DNA from: Vandiemenella viatica
Lineage: Eukaryota; Arthropoda; Insecta; Orthoptera; Morabidae
Assembly (NCBI GenBank): GCA_031002005.1
Contig: JARYHS010013630.1
Location: 29,475,504-29,539,503, forward strand
Direction: 5' to 3'
Length of the DNA: 64,000 nucleotides
In this document: positions 1-10,775 of the stretch, piece by piece
How positions within the stretch are numbered: the stretch's first letter is position 1
Layout of the letters: each line of letters begins with the position of its first letter
Translations under genes and position numbers: made by a program
The notes under the pieces: generated by a model
Database searches by the model: none
Seen by the model: the letters and a program-made list of their open reading frames with translations, nothing else
Told to the model about the DNA's origin: nothing

Positions 1-6
1 CCCGAA

Positions 7-110
7 GGAGAAAATGAGGTTCGGGAGGTGTGCACACGCCGAGGGTTGCCAGGTCATGTAGCAACCCTCAGCGTGTGCACACCTCCCGAGCCTCATGACT
101 CATTTTCTCC
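7..110. repeat. Near-perfect inverted repeat (hairpin) at left edge
   Basis: Two arms of about 43 and 50 bases, at 7-49 and 61-110, are complementary with a few mismatches and one 7-base length difference. They are separated by an 11-base spacer. The inner stem reads GAGGGTTGC against GCAACCCTC. It is too compact to code and looks like a small foldback or a MITE pair. Similarity to elements outside the window was not tested. Confidence 0.75.
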
Positions 111-159
111 GTCATGAATAAGGTTTAATAACAGAAATATTGAGTTTATTTGTGTGTTC

Positions 160-235
160 GTAATATATGTTCTTCTCTCGTCGCTGCCTTCAACTTTGGT
201 GAGTGATAAGTCATTTTCCCTTTCCTCGCAATTAT
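160..235 (+). repeat. Dispersed repeat D, copy 1 (partial)
   Basis: The segment shares the order seen in the other D copies: a T/G-rich stretch, a CTGCCTTCAACTTT block, a splice-donor-like GGTGAGTG, then TCATTTTCCCTTTCC. Best matched by the copies at 58180 and 4862. It is only the 3' half of the unit. Confidence 0.55.
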
Positions 236-3200
236 ATTGCCTAAAGCAGTTTCCTTTTTCCTTAGTTTAATTATATTGGTTATAGCATTTAAGCCCCTCT
301 TACGTCCTATTGACATTAAAAAACTATGATGTGGACATCTCAGAGATGGGGACTTTTCAGGACTTGTTTCTTGGGTACTAAATAATACCTGTACAATTTT
401 TCAGCTCTATGTTATTTTTTTCCGACGTTCATACCTATAACGTCTAGGGACTGGTGCGTAGCACTCTCAGCCCAGTGCCGATTCATTTGTACTTGTTACA
501 ACGTGTATTTTGACAACCATTTGTCACAGATAGGCAAACTATATATCATTTTAACACTGAAACTTGTAAAACATCTTGCTTGCTTGGGGTTGTAGCAGCA
601 GCTGTCTTAACTATGATTGTGTCCTGGTACCTAGTTGTCCTTTGCCTATGGTCACCAACCCCTAGTAAAATATAAAAAAAAAGGATACCCCAAGAGATAA
701 CGGTATGTTCTTGAAATACAACTTCAGACTTCTTTATTAATTCCAAATAATATATTTTGCAAAAGTTCTTACATGAACTCGGTACCAGCATAGGCCTAAT
801 ACAAAAGCATCAGGCTTCTATCCGAAATAAATGATTACAGGTTAAACCATCCTCTCACAGTAAGCAACTTCCACCTAACCCCTAGATGAAAGTTAAAGGA
901 AGAGGTAGCCCGCACCACTGTTGTGTCACTACTAAAATTTTCTACATCTCCACGACTGACTAATACAGTCCAATTTCTGCCAGATTACTGCTGCTCGCCT
1001 AGGCTAGTGGTGCCTCCTTATATTCCTATTCGGCCAGCTGACTCAGCATATGCCTGATTTGACAAAGGGAAACCTTATTTTAATTCTGATTGTTCTGAAA
1101 CTTTGATATGTTGTGAAGCAAATTTAAATGTCAATTTTAGTTATGATAGTCTTTCTCCTAGGATTTGTGGATTTCGAGTTAAAGTTGTAAAGGTTTTAAT
1201 CTGTCATCATTCCTAAAATTCTTCAGTCTGTAAAATGATTCTGTTATCAAAATATTCTATAGAAATTTCCTCAACTTTTGACATATAACTGGTCCAGATC
1301 CCAAAAGTATTATATAGTGCACAGTCAGCTAAAAACTTTGATGTTGGTTATCTCCAAATATATGAATGCTACTGATCTGTTATATATTTCAAACTTTGCT
1401 AAATTTGATTCTCTATGTGATGGTAATATTATTTCCTCATTATCTATTTCACTTAATGCAAATCCTTTGTTTCCAAATTGATACTTTGTAGCAACAATTA
1501 AGTTTAAAACTTAATTTCCCCTTTATGGCTTATATATTGTCAGAATCTTTACAGAAATCACTCCATGGGTTCAGTGAAAGCTTCTCTTTAATCTAAATGT
1601 CATTTCTATCCCCTGAGATTCGTATGTCCATAGAAATGTTGAATTGAAAAGTCAGAAAAATCTCTCATTTTGTCTAAAAAACATACTTTCCTGTTAGTTA
1701 TTGACTCTATCTTTTCATATGTTGCATATCATCTCATGTCAAACATTTTGAGCTCTGAATCTTAGCTGTTCCTTGAAAATTAGATGAAAAAAGCTTCTTG
1801 TGCAATATTTTCCATGAGCTTGCAAGATCACCAATTTCACGATATCTCCTTAATATAATTTTCTAAAATGCAAGTGTTGGATCTAATTTGAATTGTTATC
1901 TCATTTTACACCTCTGAAAATGAATGTGGCCAAAAGGCTTCTAAAAAATTTTAACTTTCATTATAGTACTTTCAAAAACTTATAAATTAGCTCAAACTCT
2001 CCTTACTAACATGTTTTCTGACTCTCAATCTACTGGAAAATGCTTCTAAAATGATTTGCTGTTGGTTTTAAGTGTTTTAAGGACCCTTTAAACTGTTTTT
2101 GAAAGTATACTGACATAAGTAATGTTATGTGACAAACTGTGTACCACAACTCTGTTTACATGTCTTGGCATTTTAAATTTGGTAGTTTAGACAAACTATA
2201 TACTATTTTAACGCTAAAACTGTGTACTACAACTTTGGTTAAATATTTGATACGGTAACTTTGATAGTTTTTCAGCTACACAGAATGGTGTTTTAAAAAA
2301 TCGTCATCCCTTAAGGATAAAATGCAAGTATATTTTTACTTTTATACAATAATTATGCCCAATAATAAACTTTTATGTAGTGTTTAGTAGCCTCTTCTGA
2401 TTGCCTAGGATGCAATAAAATGTTACTAAGGCTGATGTTTTAAATGTTATAATGAAATTACATTGATTTGACAGTCGGAGCCCTTTTGACCTAAAATAAA
2501 CTATGTAGCAGACATTCCAGAGGTGGTAACTTTTCAGAGTTTGTTTCTTATTTTGTTTCAAATTTCAGTTCTACAATATTTGTTTATGGTTACCCTCAAA
2601 ATCTGCCTATAAGGTGAGACTCATTGTGAAACTCCTGATACCATTTCCATGGTTCTGACTCCAATACATGTATCAGGTTTTTTCAGAAAATTATTTATTA
2701 TGCATTACATGGAATTTTCTGTAATTATAATCATAATATATATCTTTAAAATGATTATTGTTTTACTCAGTAATACTTTAAAGTATAATCTTCTTTATCT
2801 CCCAAACCATTAGGTTTGGTCGGTACCTTTTCCCCATGACTAGTAATGAAAGTGGATTTACATGTTTGCTGTTTGTATGGATGATTGTGATGAATGACTG
2901 TTCTTTGTAGTGTGTTCTTTGGGTTGTGAATGAATGAAAAATGAAAGAAGCGGTGCCAGCCCAATCAGCCTACTTTTCCAAAAGCCGATAGGCTTACAGT
3001 CTCCATCCAACAAATGAATCACCATCAACAGTGGCATATGCATTTATTTCATACACACTGCAGAGAGGTTTGTAACTCAAGTCAAGACTTTTATTCTCAA
3101 ACTAACAATTAGGAACTGTGTACCAACACCTCTCCTACACACTCAGTAAATCCTGATGATGAAAATTTCATCCACAATAAGGCTTCGAACCAGCTAACAC

Positions 3201-3290
3201 CATGTCAGACACTGCTCACCATCATGGTGTCACAACGAACTGAGTGAATTTGGCAGGTTGCCTCTATAATATAGGAAGTATACAGAAAAT
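236..3290. other. Intron, AT-rich, no gene recognised
   Basis: No exon, RNA gene or transposase is recognisable. Two segments, about 318-420 and 2492-2600, are related in direct orientation; both read roughly AAACTATG, then a block ending ACTTTTCAG, then TTGTTTCTT. Short pieces near 535-560 and 2195-2220 (ACAAACTATATA followed by TTTTAAC) also recur, so this looks like an old degenerate repeat family. A short perfect palindrome, GATGAAAATTTCATC, lies near 3160. Confidence 0.5.
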
Positions 3291-3450
3291 AAGGTAATGT
3301 AGAGAAAAATAACCAACCACTTTCCACAGATGAAGGTAAAAGGGCCAGTCAAACACAAGGGAAAACAAATACTCTACAGAATATTTCAGTTTGCAATTTT
3401 AATCATATCGGAGGTGAGACATATGGCAAGGGAAAGAACTTAACTAAAAG
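3291..3450 (-). repeat. Dispersed repeat D, copy 2
   Basis: Read on the minus strand it gives CCATATGTCTC, a GAAATATT block, a stretch rich in TTTGTTTT, then CCTTCATCTGTGGAAAGTGG and a T-rich tail. This matches the copy at 34545-34715 through both the ribozyme-like part and the GGAAAGTGG core. No target-site duplication is evident by eye. Confidence 0.6.
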
Positions 3451-3581
3451 GAATTTCAGAATAATCAATCACACTGATATGTAAAATACTCAGAAAACAT
3501 GAAGATAAATTTATGTTTAAGGTTTTTTTATTAAATTTTAAATATGTAAAAATTATTATTAAAATTATCATTTTATCTTAC

Positions 3582-3705
3582 CCTTCTGCTTTACTAAGAC
3601 ATCAACACTTAAAGGATGCTTCAGTAATAACCTTTTTCTTTTCTCCTCAAGTCTATCAACCCTTGATAACTTTCGATGGTGTCTGTTCTGAAACTCCACA
3701 GCATC
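3582..3705 (-). CDS. THOC5: THOC5 internal exon (third visible)
   Basis: Host coding exon of THO complex subunit 5, a nuclear mRNA-export factor. The minus strand shows a pyrimidine tract and TCTAG acceptor just above 3705. It codes 41 codons plus one base and ends at a GTAAGA donor below 3582. The peptide starts DAVEFQNRHHRKLSRVDRLE and contains KRLLLKHPLSVDVL, which fits the conserved KRHPLSV segment of THOC5. It starts in phase 0, exactly where the exon at 14132-14238 ends, and leaves phase 1. There is no stop inside, and the flanks lose similarity at once. Later exons must lie left of the window. Identification rests on remembered family sequence and on collinearity with the other two exons. 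Confidence 0.87.
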
Positions 3706-3891
3706 CTAGAAAAGAAAAAAAAATTGATAGAAAGACAAGCCAGGAAAGTAAATGCAGCTGCATAACTCAGCAGATAATGAATTAAATACTTACATCGATT
3801 TATTTTGTAATGTCTCTAAAAATGTGACATCGTCTTACAGAAGAAAAAGCAAAACTCATTACAAAAATGCCTTCCTCATCATGAGAATATA

Positions 3892-4581
3892 TGAGGCGCG
3901 TCCAGAAAGTAAGTTCCGTTTCAATTTATCTCCGCTGCAGCGCTGTGATTGCAGTTCCGCACATGTGCTGTAGACGATGTGTATCAAGGGGAAGAACGTC
4001 CGCCATTTGGAGATCGCTGTCAGTTACGTGCGCTTTGTTGGGCTTGTTTGAAATGTCGGCGTTGATTGAAAATCCCGCCGCCTGTGAAATCAAGTCTGTG
4101 ATTCGGTTTCTGAATGCGAGGAAAGTGAAACCAAGTGAAATTTATCGGAAAATTTGCGATGTTTACGGACCAAATGCGATGAGTGATTCGATGGTGAGAA
4201 GATGGGTCCGACAGTTCAATGGCGGGCGTAGTGATGTGCACGATGAAGAACGAAGTGGGCGTCCACTTTTGGTTACAGAAGAACTGGCAAGACTTTCATC
4301 TGTTCTTACATCTCAAGTCTTTCCTTGGCGGTCATCACTTCACCAATGACGACGAGCTGAAAGAAACTGTTTCCAACTGGTTGAAGACACAGGCGGCATA
4401 TTTCTATGAAGAAGGTATACAAAACCTGGTGCCATGCTATGACAAATGCCTGCAAAATTTTGGCAGTTATGTGGAAAAGTAGTTTACGAGTTGTAGAATT
4501 TTGTGCAATAAAAATTTCTTCTGTATCTGTGTACAATTTCATTTTATTACCAAACGGAACTTACTTTCTGGACGCGCCTCG
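3892..4581 (+). mobile_element. Internally deleted mariner element, 690 bp
   Basis: The ends are inverted repeats of about 30 bases: GAGGCGCGTCCAGAAAGTAA on the left and its complement on the right. They are flanked by TA at 3890-3891 and 4582-4583, the mariner target duplication. A full mariner is about 1.3 kb, so roughly half is missing. The deleted middle includes the three catalytic aspartates, so the copy cannot mobilise itself. The TIRs are nearly identical to each other, suggesting modest age. Confidence 0.9.
4053..4482 (+). pseudogene. Mariner transposase remnant (N- and C-termini only)
   Basis: The ATG at 4053 opens the usual mariner N-terminal helix-turn-helix region, including SEIYRKICDVYGPNAMSDS and HDEERSGRP. 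After about residue 83 the reading jumps, with a frame change near 4306, straight to the C-terminal mariner tail: HLKSFLGGHHF, then FYEEGIQNLVP, then a GSYVEK end at 4482. The whole DD34D catalytic core is absent. The DNA-binding half survives but a functional product is unlikely. Confidence 0.88.
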
Positions 4582-4861
4582 TAGATGCTGATGTCAAAAA
4601 CATTGTGAAAGGACTGAAGAAGCCATACGCTAATATCGGGAAGGACTCTTGTTCAGATTAACTGTACCAAAATCGTGAGTATTTATAAATATAACCAGGC
4701 TGTAAGCTCAGCAACAATGGGATAAGAGATGCCAAGAGGCAATAACAGGGAAAGGCAAGATTATATTCACCTCGATAAAGTTGAAGGAAGGAGGGCTAGC
4801 ATTAACACAAAACACTCCACAAACACAAAAATACAGTATTTTGGGCAAAGACTTTAATTGT

Positions 4862-4985
4862 GAAAATAGAAAGATGTGACTCAGCTCGTGAAGGCACCTG
4901 ATGTCAACCCAGCCACATGTCGCTGCTGCCAACCTCACTTCCATTTTGGTGGGTGGTGGGTGTATTTTATATTTCCTTTCCATAT
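4862..4985 (+). repeat. Dispersed repeat D, copy 3
   Basis: It carries CTGCTGCCAACCTCACTTCC, then TTTTGGTGGGTGGTGGGTG and TATTTTATATTTCC. The copy at 58180-58318 has CTGCTGCCATCTTCCCTTC, then TTTGGTGAGTGGTGGGTGTA. The order of blocks is the same in the other D copies. Confidence 0.6.
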
Positions 4986-6032
4986 TGATAAGACTGTAAC
5001 TGAAAAACATCTGTATATTTCAGAAAGTTTTGAAAAAAATGAGTTTAAGGCATTGTTAATGACCTGCAGAAATGAATCACATGTTTTCTAAAAATTAGTG
5101 TCCTTTTTGATGAGCAGGATTTATGTAAAAACTAATGGTCAATTTTTGATAGGGTTTTGAATAGTGTTGCAAATTGGAAAAAAATCAACTTTTTGAAAAA
5201 AAAACATGAAAAAACCTGGCACCTTTGTTTTTTTTCTAAATTTCTTTTTTTATCCGGAAAAACAATATATTTGATAAATTATAGTTTTATTTACAGAATT
5301 TACATTTTATATGCGTGTTTTAAAACTTACTGAATCATATAATGTCTTACATAACGAATGGTAAATGTATCTATATAGGTAACACAATTTTATTCATCCT
5401 CCATGTAAGTACCACATTCACTAGTATCAGCACTACCAATACTAGTTCAGTCAGTGCCGGAATTTTTTGTTTCTTCTTCTGTCTCCTCTAACTTCAGAAA
5501 TAGTTTCCTGGTGGTTCTTGTATTGTATGCAAAAGATTTTTAGATTGCAATTTTAAATTATGAGCAATGTACACACTGTGCATAAACACTGCACCAACAG
5601 TTTTTTATTGCAGTCTTTTAAGTTTGAATTTAAATCTATTATCATACAAATTGAGAGCTTTATTTCTTTTCAATCAGTGGTTTATGCCAACAGTTGCAAA
5701 GAAACGATTCATAATTACTAACAATTTTAAGACTCAGTACCACTATACTCTGAGAGTTTTACAAGCATACAAATGTAACGAAAGCACAATAAGTAATAAA
5801 AAGAGGCAAAAAATCGTAGATATTTTTAAAATTCCTAATTTTTTAAAAATATCCGTAGATCTATGGATATATCCGTAGGGCTGGCAGCATTGGTTCAAAC
5901 AGCGAGTATCAATCCAAACAACGGGGAACAGGGGCAAGCTAGCCTCTTCAGGAAGTCCCCGTTCGTAAAGAAAACTTCAGTCAAAGTTGCCAATATTCTC
6001 GCAATTTTTTGTTCTACTGAACCAGAAAAATA
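4986..6032. other. Intron, A/T-rich degenerate repeats, no gene
   Basis: Phrases such as AATTAGTGTCC followed by TTTTTGATGAGCA, and blocks of GGAAAAA with TTTTTTCT, recur here, at 6500-6890 and near 8780. They read as decayed copies of one repeat. Nothing coding is supported. Confidence 0.45.
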
Positions 6033-6033
6033 T

Positions 6034-6420
6034 AGTCGTCGTCGTCGTCGTCGGCCATACTCGTTTCCGAGTTTATGTTACTCTCTTGCATGTTTATTTG
6101 TGTGTGCGCTGGTGGCTGATCAGGCCGATTCTTGCATAGAACAGCCGTCCGCACACACTGCACCCAAATGTGGGTGGCTAGCGCGGTAGGGTTTGTCGGG
6201 CTTTCCGCCTTAAACGAGATTCAGCTGCCAGACTTCGCCGCTCCTCTTCGAAACGTGCCACTGCTGCGGAGGTAGTTTTGCGCCATAGAACGCGGTCTTT
6301 TGTGAGGCTGTCCCAGGTGGTAAGGTCTATATTAGTTTTCTTCAGGGTCTTCTTGAACTGATCTTTGTAGCGTTTCTTAGGGGCACCGCGAGGTCTGCTG
6401 CCAGTGCTGAGCTCACCATA
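6034..6420 (-). pseudogene. LINE ORF2 3' end with C-terminal C2H2 zinc finger and (GAC)n tail
   Basis: On the minus strand a reading frame gives GSRPRGAPKKRYKDQ, then a basic alpha-helical stretch including RFEEERRSLAAESRLRRK. After one in-frame TAG it continues CSVCGRLFYARIGLISHQRT and stops at 6094-6096. The last part is a C2-H2 finger with spacing C-x2-C-x12-H-x3-H. Related endonuclease-reverse transcriptases of animal LINEs end this way. The fragment stops at a GAC trinucleotide run (6034-6052), typical of a LINE 3' tail. The 5' side is truncated at about 6420, so only about the last 110 residues remain. Confidence 0.8.
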
Positions 6421-6890
6421 TAAGAAAAATATAGTAGATTTTAAAATTAAGATAACTAATTAGTATAAACTCTAAAATAGTCATATTAAAGGATAAATGC
6501 CTTACAAATTTGAGATTTAGTAGTTATGAAAAAAAAGTGTCCCAGAAAAAAACTTGTTTTTCTCCATGGTTTTTTTTTCCAAGCCGGAAAAAAAAACTTT
6601 TTTTTTACAGAGTAGGTTTCGTTTTAATGTCGAGTCAAAATGGTGAGAAACTCAAGACACAAGTCGCCAAATTAAAACCCATTTTTCATCGAACCCGATT
6701 TTTGCAGAAACTACTGCCCAGATTTTGACAGGGCTTCAAATAATGTACAGTGCTTGGTCCAAGGAGTAAAATTGGGTGTTTCATTTTGATGCAATGTCAA
6801 AATACTGAGATATTAAGATTATTGTGCTAGGAAATTAGTATCCACTTTTTGTTGAACATGATAACTGCAAAAACTATGTGTAACACATCT
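6421..6890. repeat. Degenerate intronic repeat, left flank of the 1.8-kb repeat
   Basis: The phrase AATTAGTATCCACTTTTTG with TGATGCAATGTCAAAATACTG resembles the sequence at 8700-8830 (ATGTAATATCAAA, then AATTAGTATCCATTT). The 1.8-kb repeat therefore sits between two units of an older tandem-like repeat. No gene. Confidence 0.5.
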
Positions 6891-6892
6891 TA

Positions 6893-8673
6893 GAATTTCG
6901 CATAACGAAATTAGTTGCTGAGATAGCAGGTTCAGTTGAAGTATATGGGAACACCCTTTTAAAGACATTTTTATAGTTAATTTTTGATAATATTTCCCAG
7001 TAATATGTCCTATATAAGTATTTGTTCAAGGGTTAGCAGTAAATTCAATAGTTAAATTCATTTAAACAGCTGATCAGAAACTTAACCTCAGATTTGTATA
7101 GGTAGTGTTTGACTTTCATTCAGTTTCAATAAACCAAGATATTTCGTTAGTTTAAAAGATGTTTAGGTAGATATATAGCCAGTAGATAATTAGTTTTGTT
7201 ATTAAAAGATCTTACTTAGAGTCTGAATATGTTTGAAAGTGATTTGCCGGTTTTGAATTTTATCACTTGACTTCTTAACTGTTTTCCATCACGTAATTTT
7301 TCCACTCTAAACACGAAGCATTTAGCTATCAGGAAAACAGTTAAGAAGTCAAGTGATAGAGATAAAGTATCGTAATTTCGGTTTAGATAACATATTAAAG
7401 TTTTAGAAAGATTCATGTAACCTAAAGATCGTTTTTGAATATAATTTGATATAGCCAGACATGTGATTTAGGTAAAAGTTCGATATTTCAGTCTTTTTCG
7501 GGGATTCATGAAAAGAAATTATATTCAGAGTAAAGTTTATTTAAAATTAAAGACTTCTGTAAAAGATTCATTTCAAAATATTAAAGCATTTTATAGTAAT
7601 AAAATAAAATGGGTTTTGGCGCGAGTAAGCAATGATGCAATCGCTCGACATTCGCCGAGGGTGATATCTACAAAAATTCGTAATAAATCAGGGAATTAAC
7701 TTAGAGATTCCAAATTTTTACAGTAATAGTTTTTCATTAGGGAAATTTGTTTAGAGGTATTTTCAAGTCAATATTCGAAATATTTCAAGACATTAAATTT
7801 TATTTTCGAGTTTTAGACCATTTTAAAAAATAGGTAAAATTCTTTATTTGAAATCAGGTAATAGATGAGCAATAGGAGAATAGAATTAAATTTGTTTCAG
7901 CTCGATAGAAGCAATATTTCGGTAGTTATGGCAATCACATCTTTACGACTCTTTTCTGGCTAAACTATTAAAGTAACAACATTTTTTATAATAACTTAAT
8001 TCGACGTTTGTAATAATATCTTGCTACTATCAAAATTTCAGAGAGCTAGGATTAATTTTACTGTCATGATCAAATTGGATTTCGCAACAGTTGTCAGAAA
8101 CTGATCAGCTATCGTATCAAACCCCTGGGAAAGTCAAGACAAGGAAGTTCTCACGGTCCGATTCTATATATACCTCCCCCTTAGCCTAAGCGCGCCCATT
8201 CGTAAAGACCCATTCGTAAGGACCCATTCGTAAAGACGCATTCGTGAAGCCTATTCTAGAAGCAGCAGTGAGACGATGTAAACGCGTTATGTCGGGTGGC
8301 TAGCTCTAGTTTGTTCAACATCAAGTAGAAATTTTGTCAGCTTAGGGAAGTTTTATTCTGAAGATTCATGTAATTGAGAAGTAATAGTAACGTGGGGTTT
8401 CGGTCGTGCTCGAGTGGTCAGTCGAATCTGTAAAATTAAATTTGGAAAAGTTGTCTGAATGCCTATGCAGTACTTTAACTTTGTAATGTTTTGAAGAATA
8501 TACTCATCATATCAGAAGTGAACTTTTATCATTGAACTTGAACCTTTTCCTTAGTTTCTGGTCAAAACTATGGTGGCGACTGTGTGAAGAACTTAGTACT
8601 GCAATTCATTAGGTTTGCACGATCAAAGTTAAGATGCAAGCTTGTGCAGAACCCCACCACAAGCAAGTTGTCT
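6893..8673 (+). repeat. 1.8-kb promoter-bearing repeat, copy 1
   Basis: The whole block matches the reverse complement of 31914-33636. Both copies begin GAATTTCGCATA and end near AAGCAAGTT with TCT, and both are flanked by TA (6891-6892 and 8674-8675). Inside is a TATA-like TATATATACC at about 8165 followed by a GC-richer stretch. Near 8570 the motif GGTGGCGACTGTG could be a primer-binding site, which would make this LTR plus leader sequence. There is no long ORF and no obvious terminal inverted repeat. Class unresolved: LTR/leader of a retroelement, or a non-autonomous element. Confidence 0.75.
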
Positions 8674-8675
8674 TA

Positions 8676-9089
8676 CATATGGGTAGAATTTTGATGGAGT
8701 TTCAAACAACCTATGCTCACAGGAGCAGAATAAGATATGTTTTGTTTTAATGTAATATCAAACAGCTGAGAAAGTAAGATAAAATGATCCAAAAATTAGT
8801 ATCCATTTAAAGGTTAGTTACATCAAGCGGTCAAAATGTTTATCGTAATTTCAGCATACAAACTCCTTAGTATTATTTGGAAGAATTAAGTTATAGCTTC
8901 CCCCCCCCCTTTTTTCCCCTCAACTGAGCTGTGTTAACTGAGACATAATTGGTTTAAGACGTCAGTAAATTAACAATGAATGATGTGAATTCAGTTCTGG
9001 GAAACAGCTAGAGATAATTATGAGACTTGGCACAGCATGTGTTCCTTACTCTACAAACTAATTTTTTTAAAGGTTTTATTATCTTTGTG
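8676..9089. other. Intron, no gene seen
   Basis: Contains the right-hand unit of the degenerate repeat around 8700-8830 and a short C10/T6 homopolymer stretch near 8900. No exon or element ends recognised. Confidence 0.45.
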
Positions 9090-9960
9090 GAAAAAATGAT
9101 ACAAGACCATAAAAAGTAGAGAATCATGAGAGGCAAGCATCAATTAAAAAGGGTGTGAGACAAGGTTAATATTCAACTTGTATGTACAAGAAGCCATAAA
9201 GAAAAAGTAAAAGAAAAATTACCATGTGGCATAAGTGTTCAGGGAGAAAATCAGTATGCTACAATTTACTGATGACACTGTCTTGTAAGCAGAAAGGGCT
9301 GAGGATATTGAGAAATTACTGAATGGCATGAACAAAGTACTGGAGGAAAAGTTTGGACTGAATATAAATCAAAGTAAGACTAAAGTGACGAAATGTAGCA
9401 TGAATGATACCAATACTAGTAGATTAAATATAAAAATAGAATCGAATGCAATTAGAGAAGTAAGTGAATTCTGTTACTCGGGAAGCAAAATTACAACTGA
9501 TGGCCAAAGCAGAATAGCACTAGCAAAAAGAACCTTCATGAAAAAGAGAAATCTTTTATTTCAAATACTGATCTAGGAATTAAAAAACATTGTTTAAGAC
9601 TCTCTGTGTGGAGCACAAGACTTTACGGTAGCGAAACATGGACTTTAGGAATACTGGAAAGAAGGAAAATTGAAGCATTTGAAATGTGGAGCTATAGAAG
9701 AATGCTGAAAATTAAGTGGACAGACAAAGTAAGAAATGAATGAGTTTTGGAAATGATGGGTGAGGAAAGAAGTTTGTGGAAGAAGCTTACAGAAAGAAGA
9801 GACAGGCTGATTGGTCATATTTTGAGACATGCTGGATTGGTTAATTTGCTGGTGGAGGGAACAGTTGAAGGAAGAAATGTAGAGGAAGACAGAGATTAGA
9901 ATATATGGAGCAGAAAATTGAGGACGTTGGTTGTAAAGGATATGTACTACTTAATTAATA
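9090..9960 (+). pseudogene. LINE reverse-transcriptase fragment, copy A
   Basis: Broken frames read KKGVRQG (RT motif before the catalytic block) and FTDDTVL (degenerate FADD catalytic motif). The ORF at 9328-9576 follows, with EEKFGLNINQSKTKVTKCSM and FCYSGSKITTDGQSR. Then come a WSTRLYGSETWTLG-like block and an HILRHAGLVNLLVEG-like block, the usual order in this LINE family. Several frameshifts and stops make it dead. It is the same family as copy B at 58345-59700, so two 5'-truncated insertions lie in this intron. The clade is not certain. Confidence 0.82.
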
Positions 9961-10380
9961 TAGTAATTAATTAAATAGTCAACCATAAAGTTCAGTTTAA
10001 CATTTTTTGTTTATTTTCGAAACAACGTCAGCGATATTGTTTACATACAAAGATACAATATCCAGAGATACTACTGACACAATCTTTGGCAGTTCCAAAG
10101 TGAATCCGTATAAAACTAACTGTAAACTTACTGACATTGGCTGAGGGCTGTGTGTACCAAATTTCAGCTTCCTACGTCTAGAGGAAGTACCTGTGTATAA
10201 CAAAATCAGTGTAATCTGCACATGAATAACATCCCATCTAAGAAAAGGAATGAAACAAAATTTAGTATTTTTGATAAGATTGTTGATATCTCTGTATATT
10301 AGAAGCAACGAAATTAAGGTACAAAATGGCTCAAATCACTTCGAGAAAAGGGTAGGCAGGGCCACTGTTGGCTTAGCTTG
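9961..10380. other. Intron, no gene seen
   Basis: AT-rich sequence after the LINE fragment with no recognisable motif. The small ORF on the minus strand has no family resemblance. Confidence 0.45.
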
Positions 10381-10612
10381 GTGACAGTGAAAGGGCCATT
10401 AGGCAATGAAAATAAGGAGAGATAGGGAAAATAGCCCATTACTTACCCCAAATAAAGGCAGGAAGGCCAAATGAACGTGAAAACAAAATGCACCCAGATA
10501 GTGGTGACAGTGAAAGTACCAATAGGCAATGAAAATAAGGAGGGACAGGGAAAATAATCCATCACTTACAAAAGATGAAGGTAGGAGGGCCAAATAAACA
10601 TGAAAACACAAA
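10381..10612 (-). repeat. Dispersed repeat D, copy 4, tandemly doubled
   Basis: Two units about 123 bases apart start at 10381 and 10504 with GTGACAGTGAAAG. Both continue AGGCAATGAAAATAAGGAG. On the minus strand each holds a TTCATCTTTTGTAAGTGATGG-type core (degenerate in the first unit), the splice-donor-like block of the D family. Confidence 0.65.
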
Positions 10613-10775
10613 CATGCTTTACAATACACAAAAGTATCAGGAATGGATCATTTAAAAATCCCACTTAGAGGGATTGTCAAAATTCTTTTTGTTGTGAAGT
10701 TGGCACAAATGTACACTATACTGACACTGAATTTGAACCTGTCGTTTAGTTTACAGTGCTCATTGTTATCATTTC

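Noticed and set aside
546..791. 81-codon minus-strand ORF
   Set aside because: No similarity, no splice context, ordinary for an open frame in AT-rich intron.
5863..6189. 108-codon plus-strand ORF with poly-Arg run
   Set aside because: It is antisense to the LINE 3' end; the Arg run is the GAC/GTC microsatellite.
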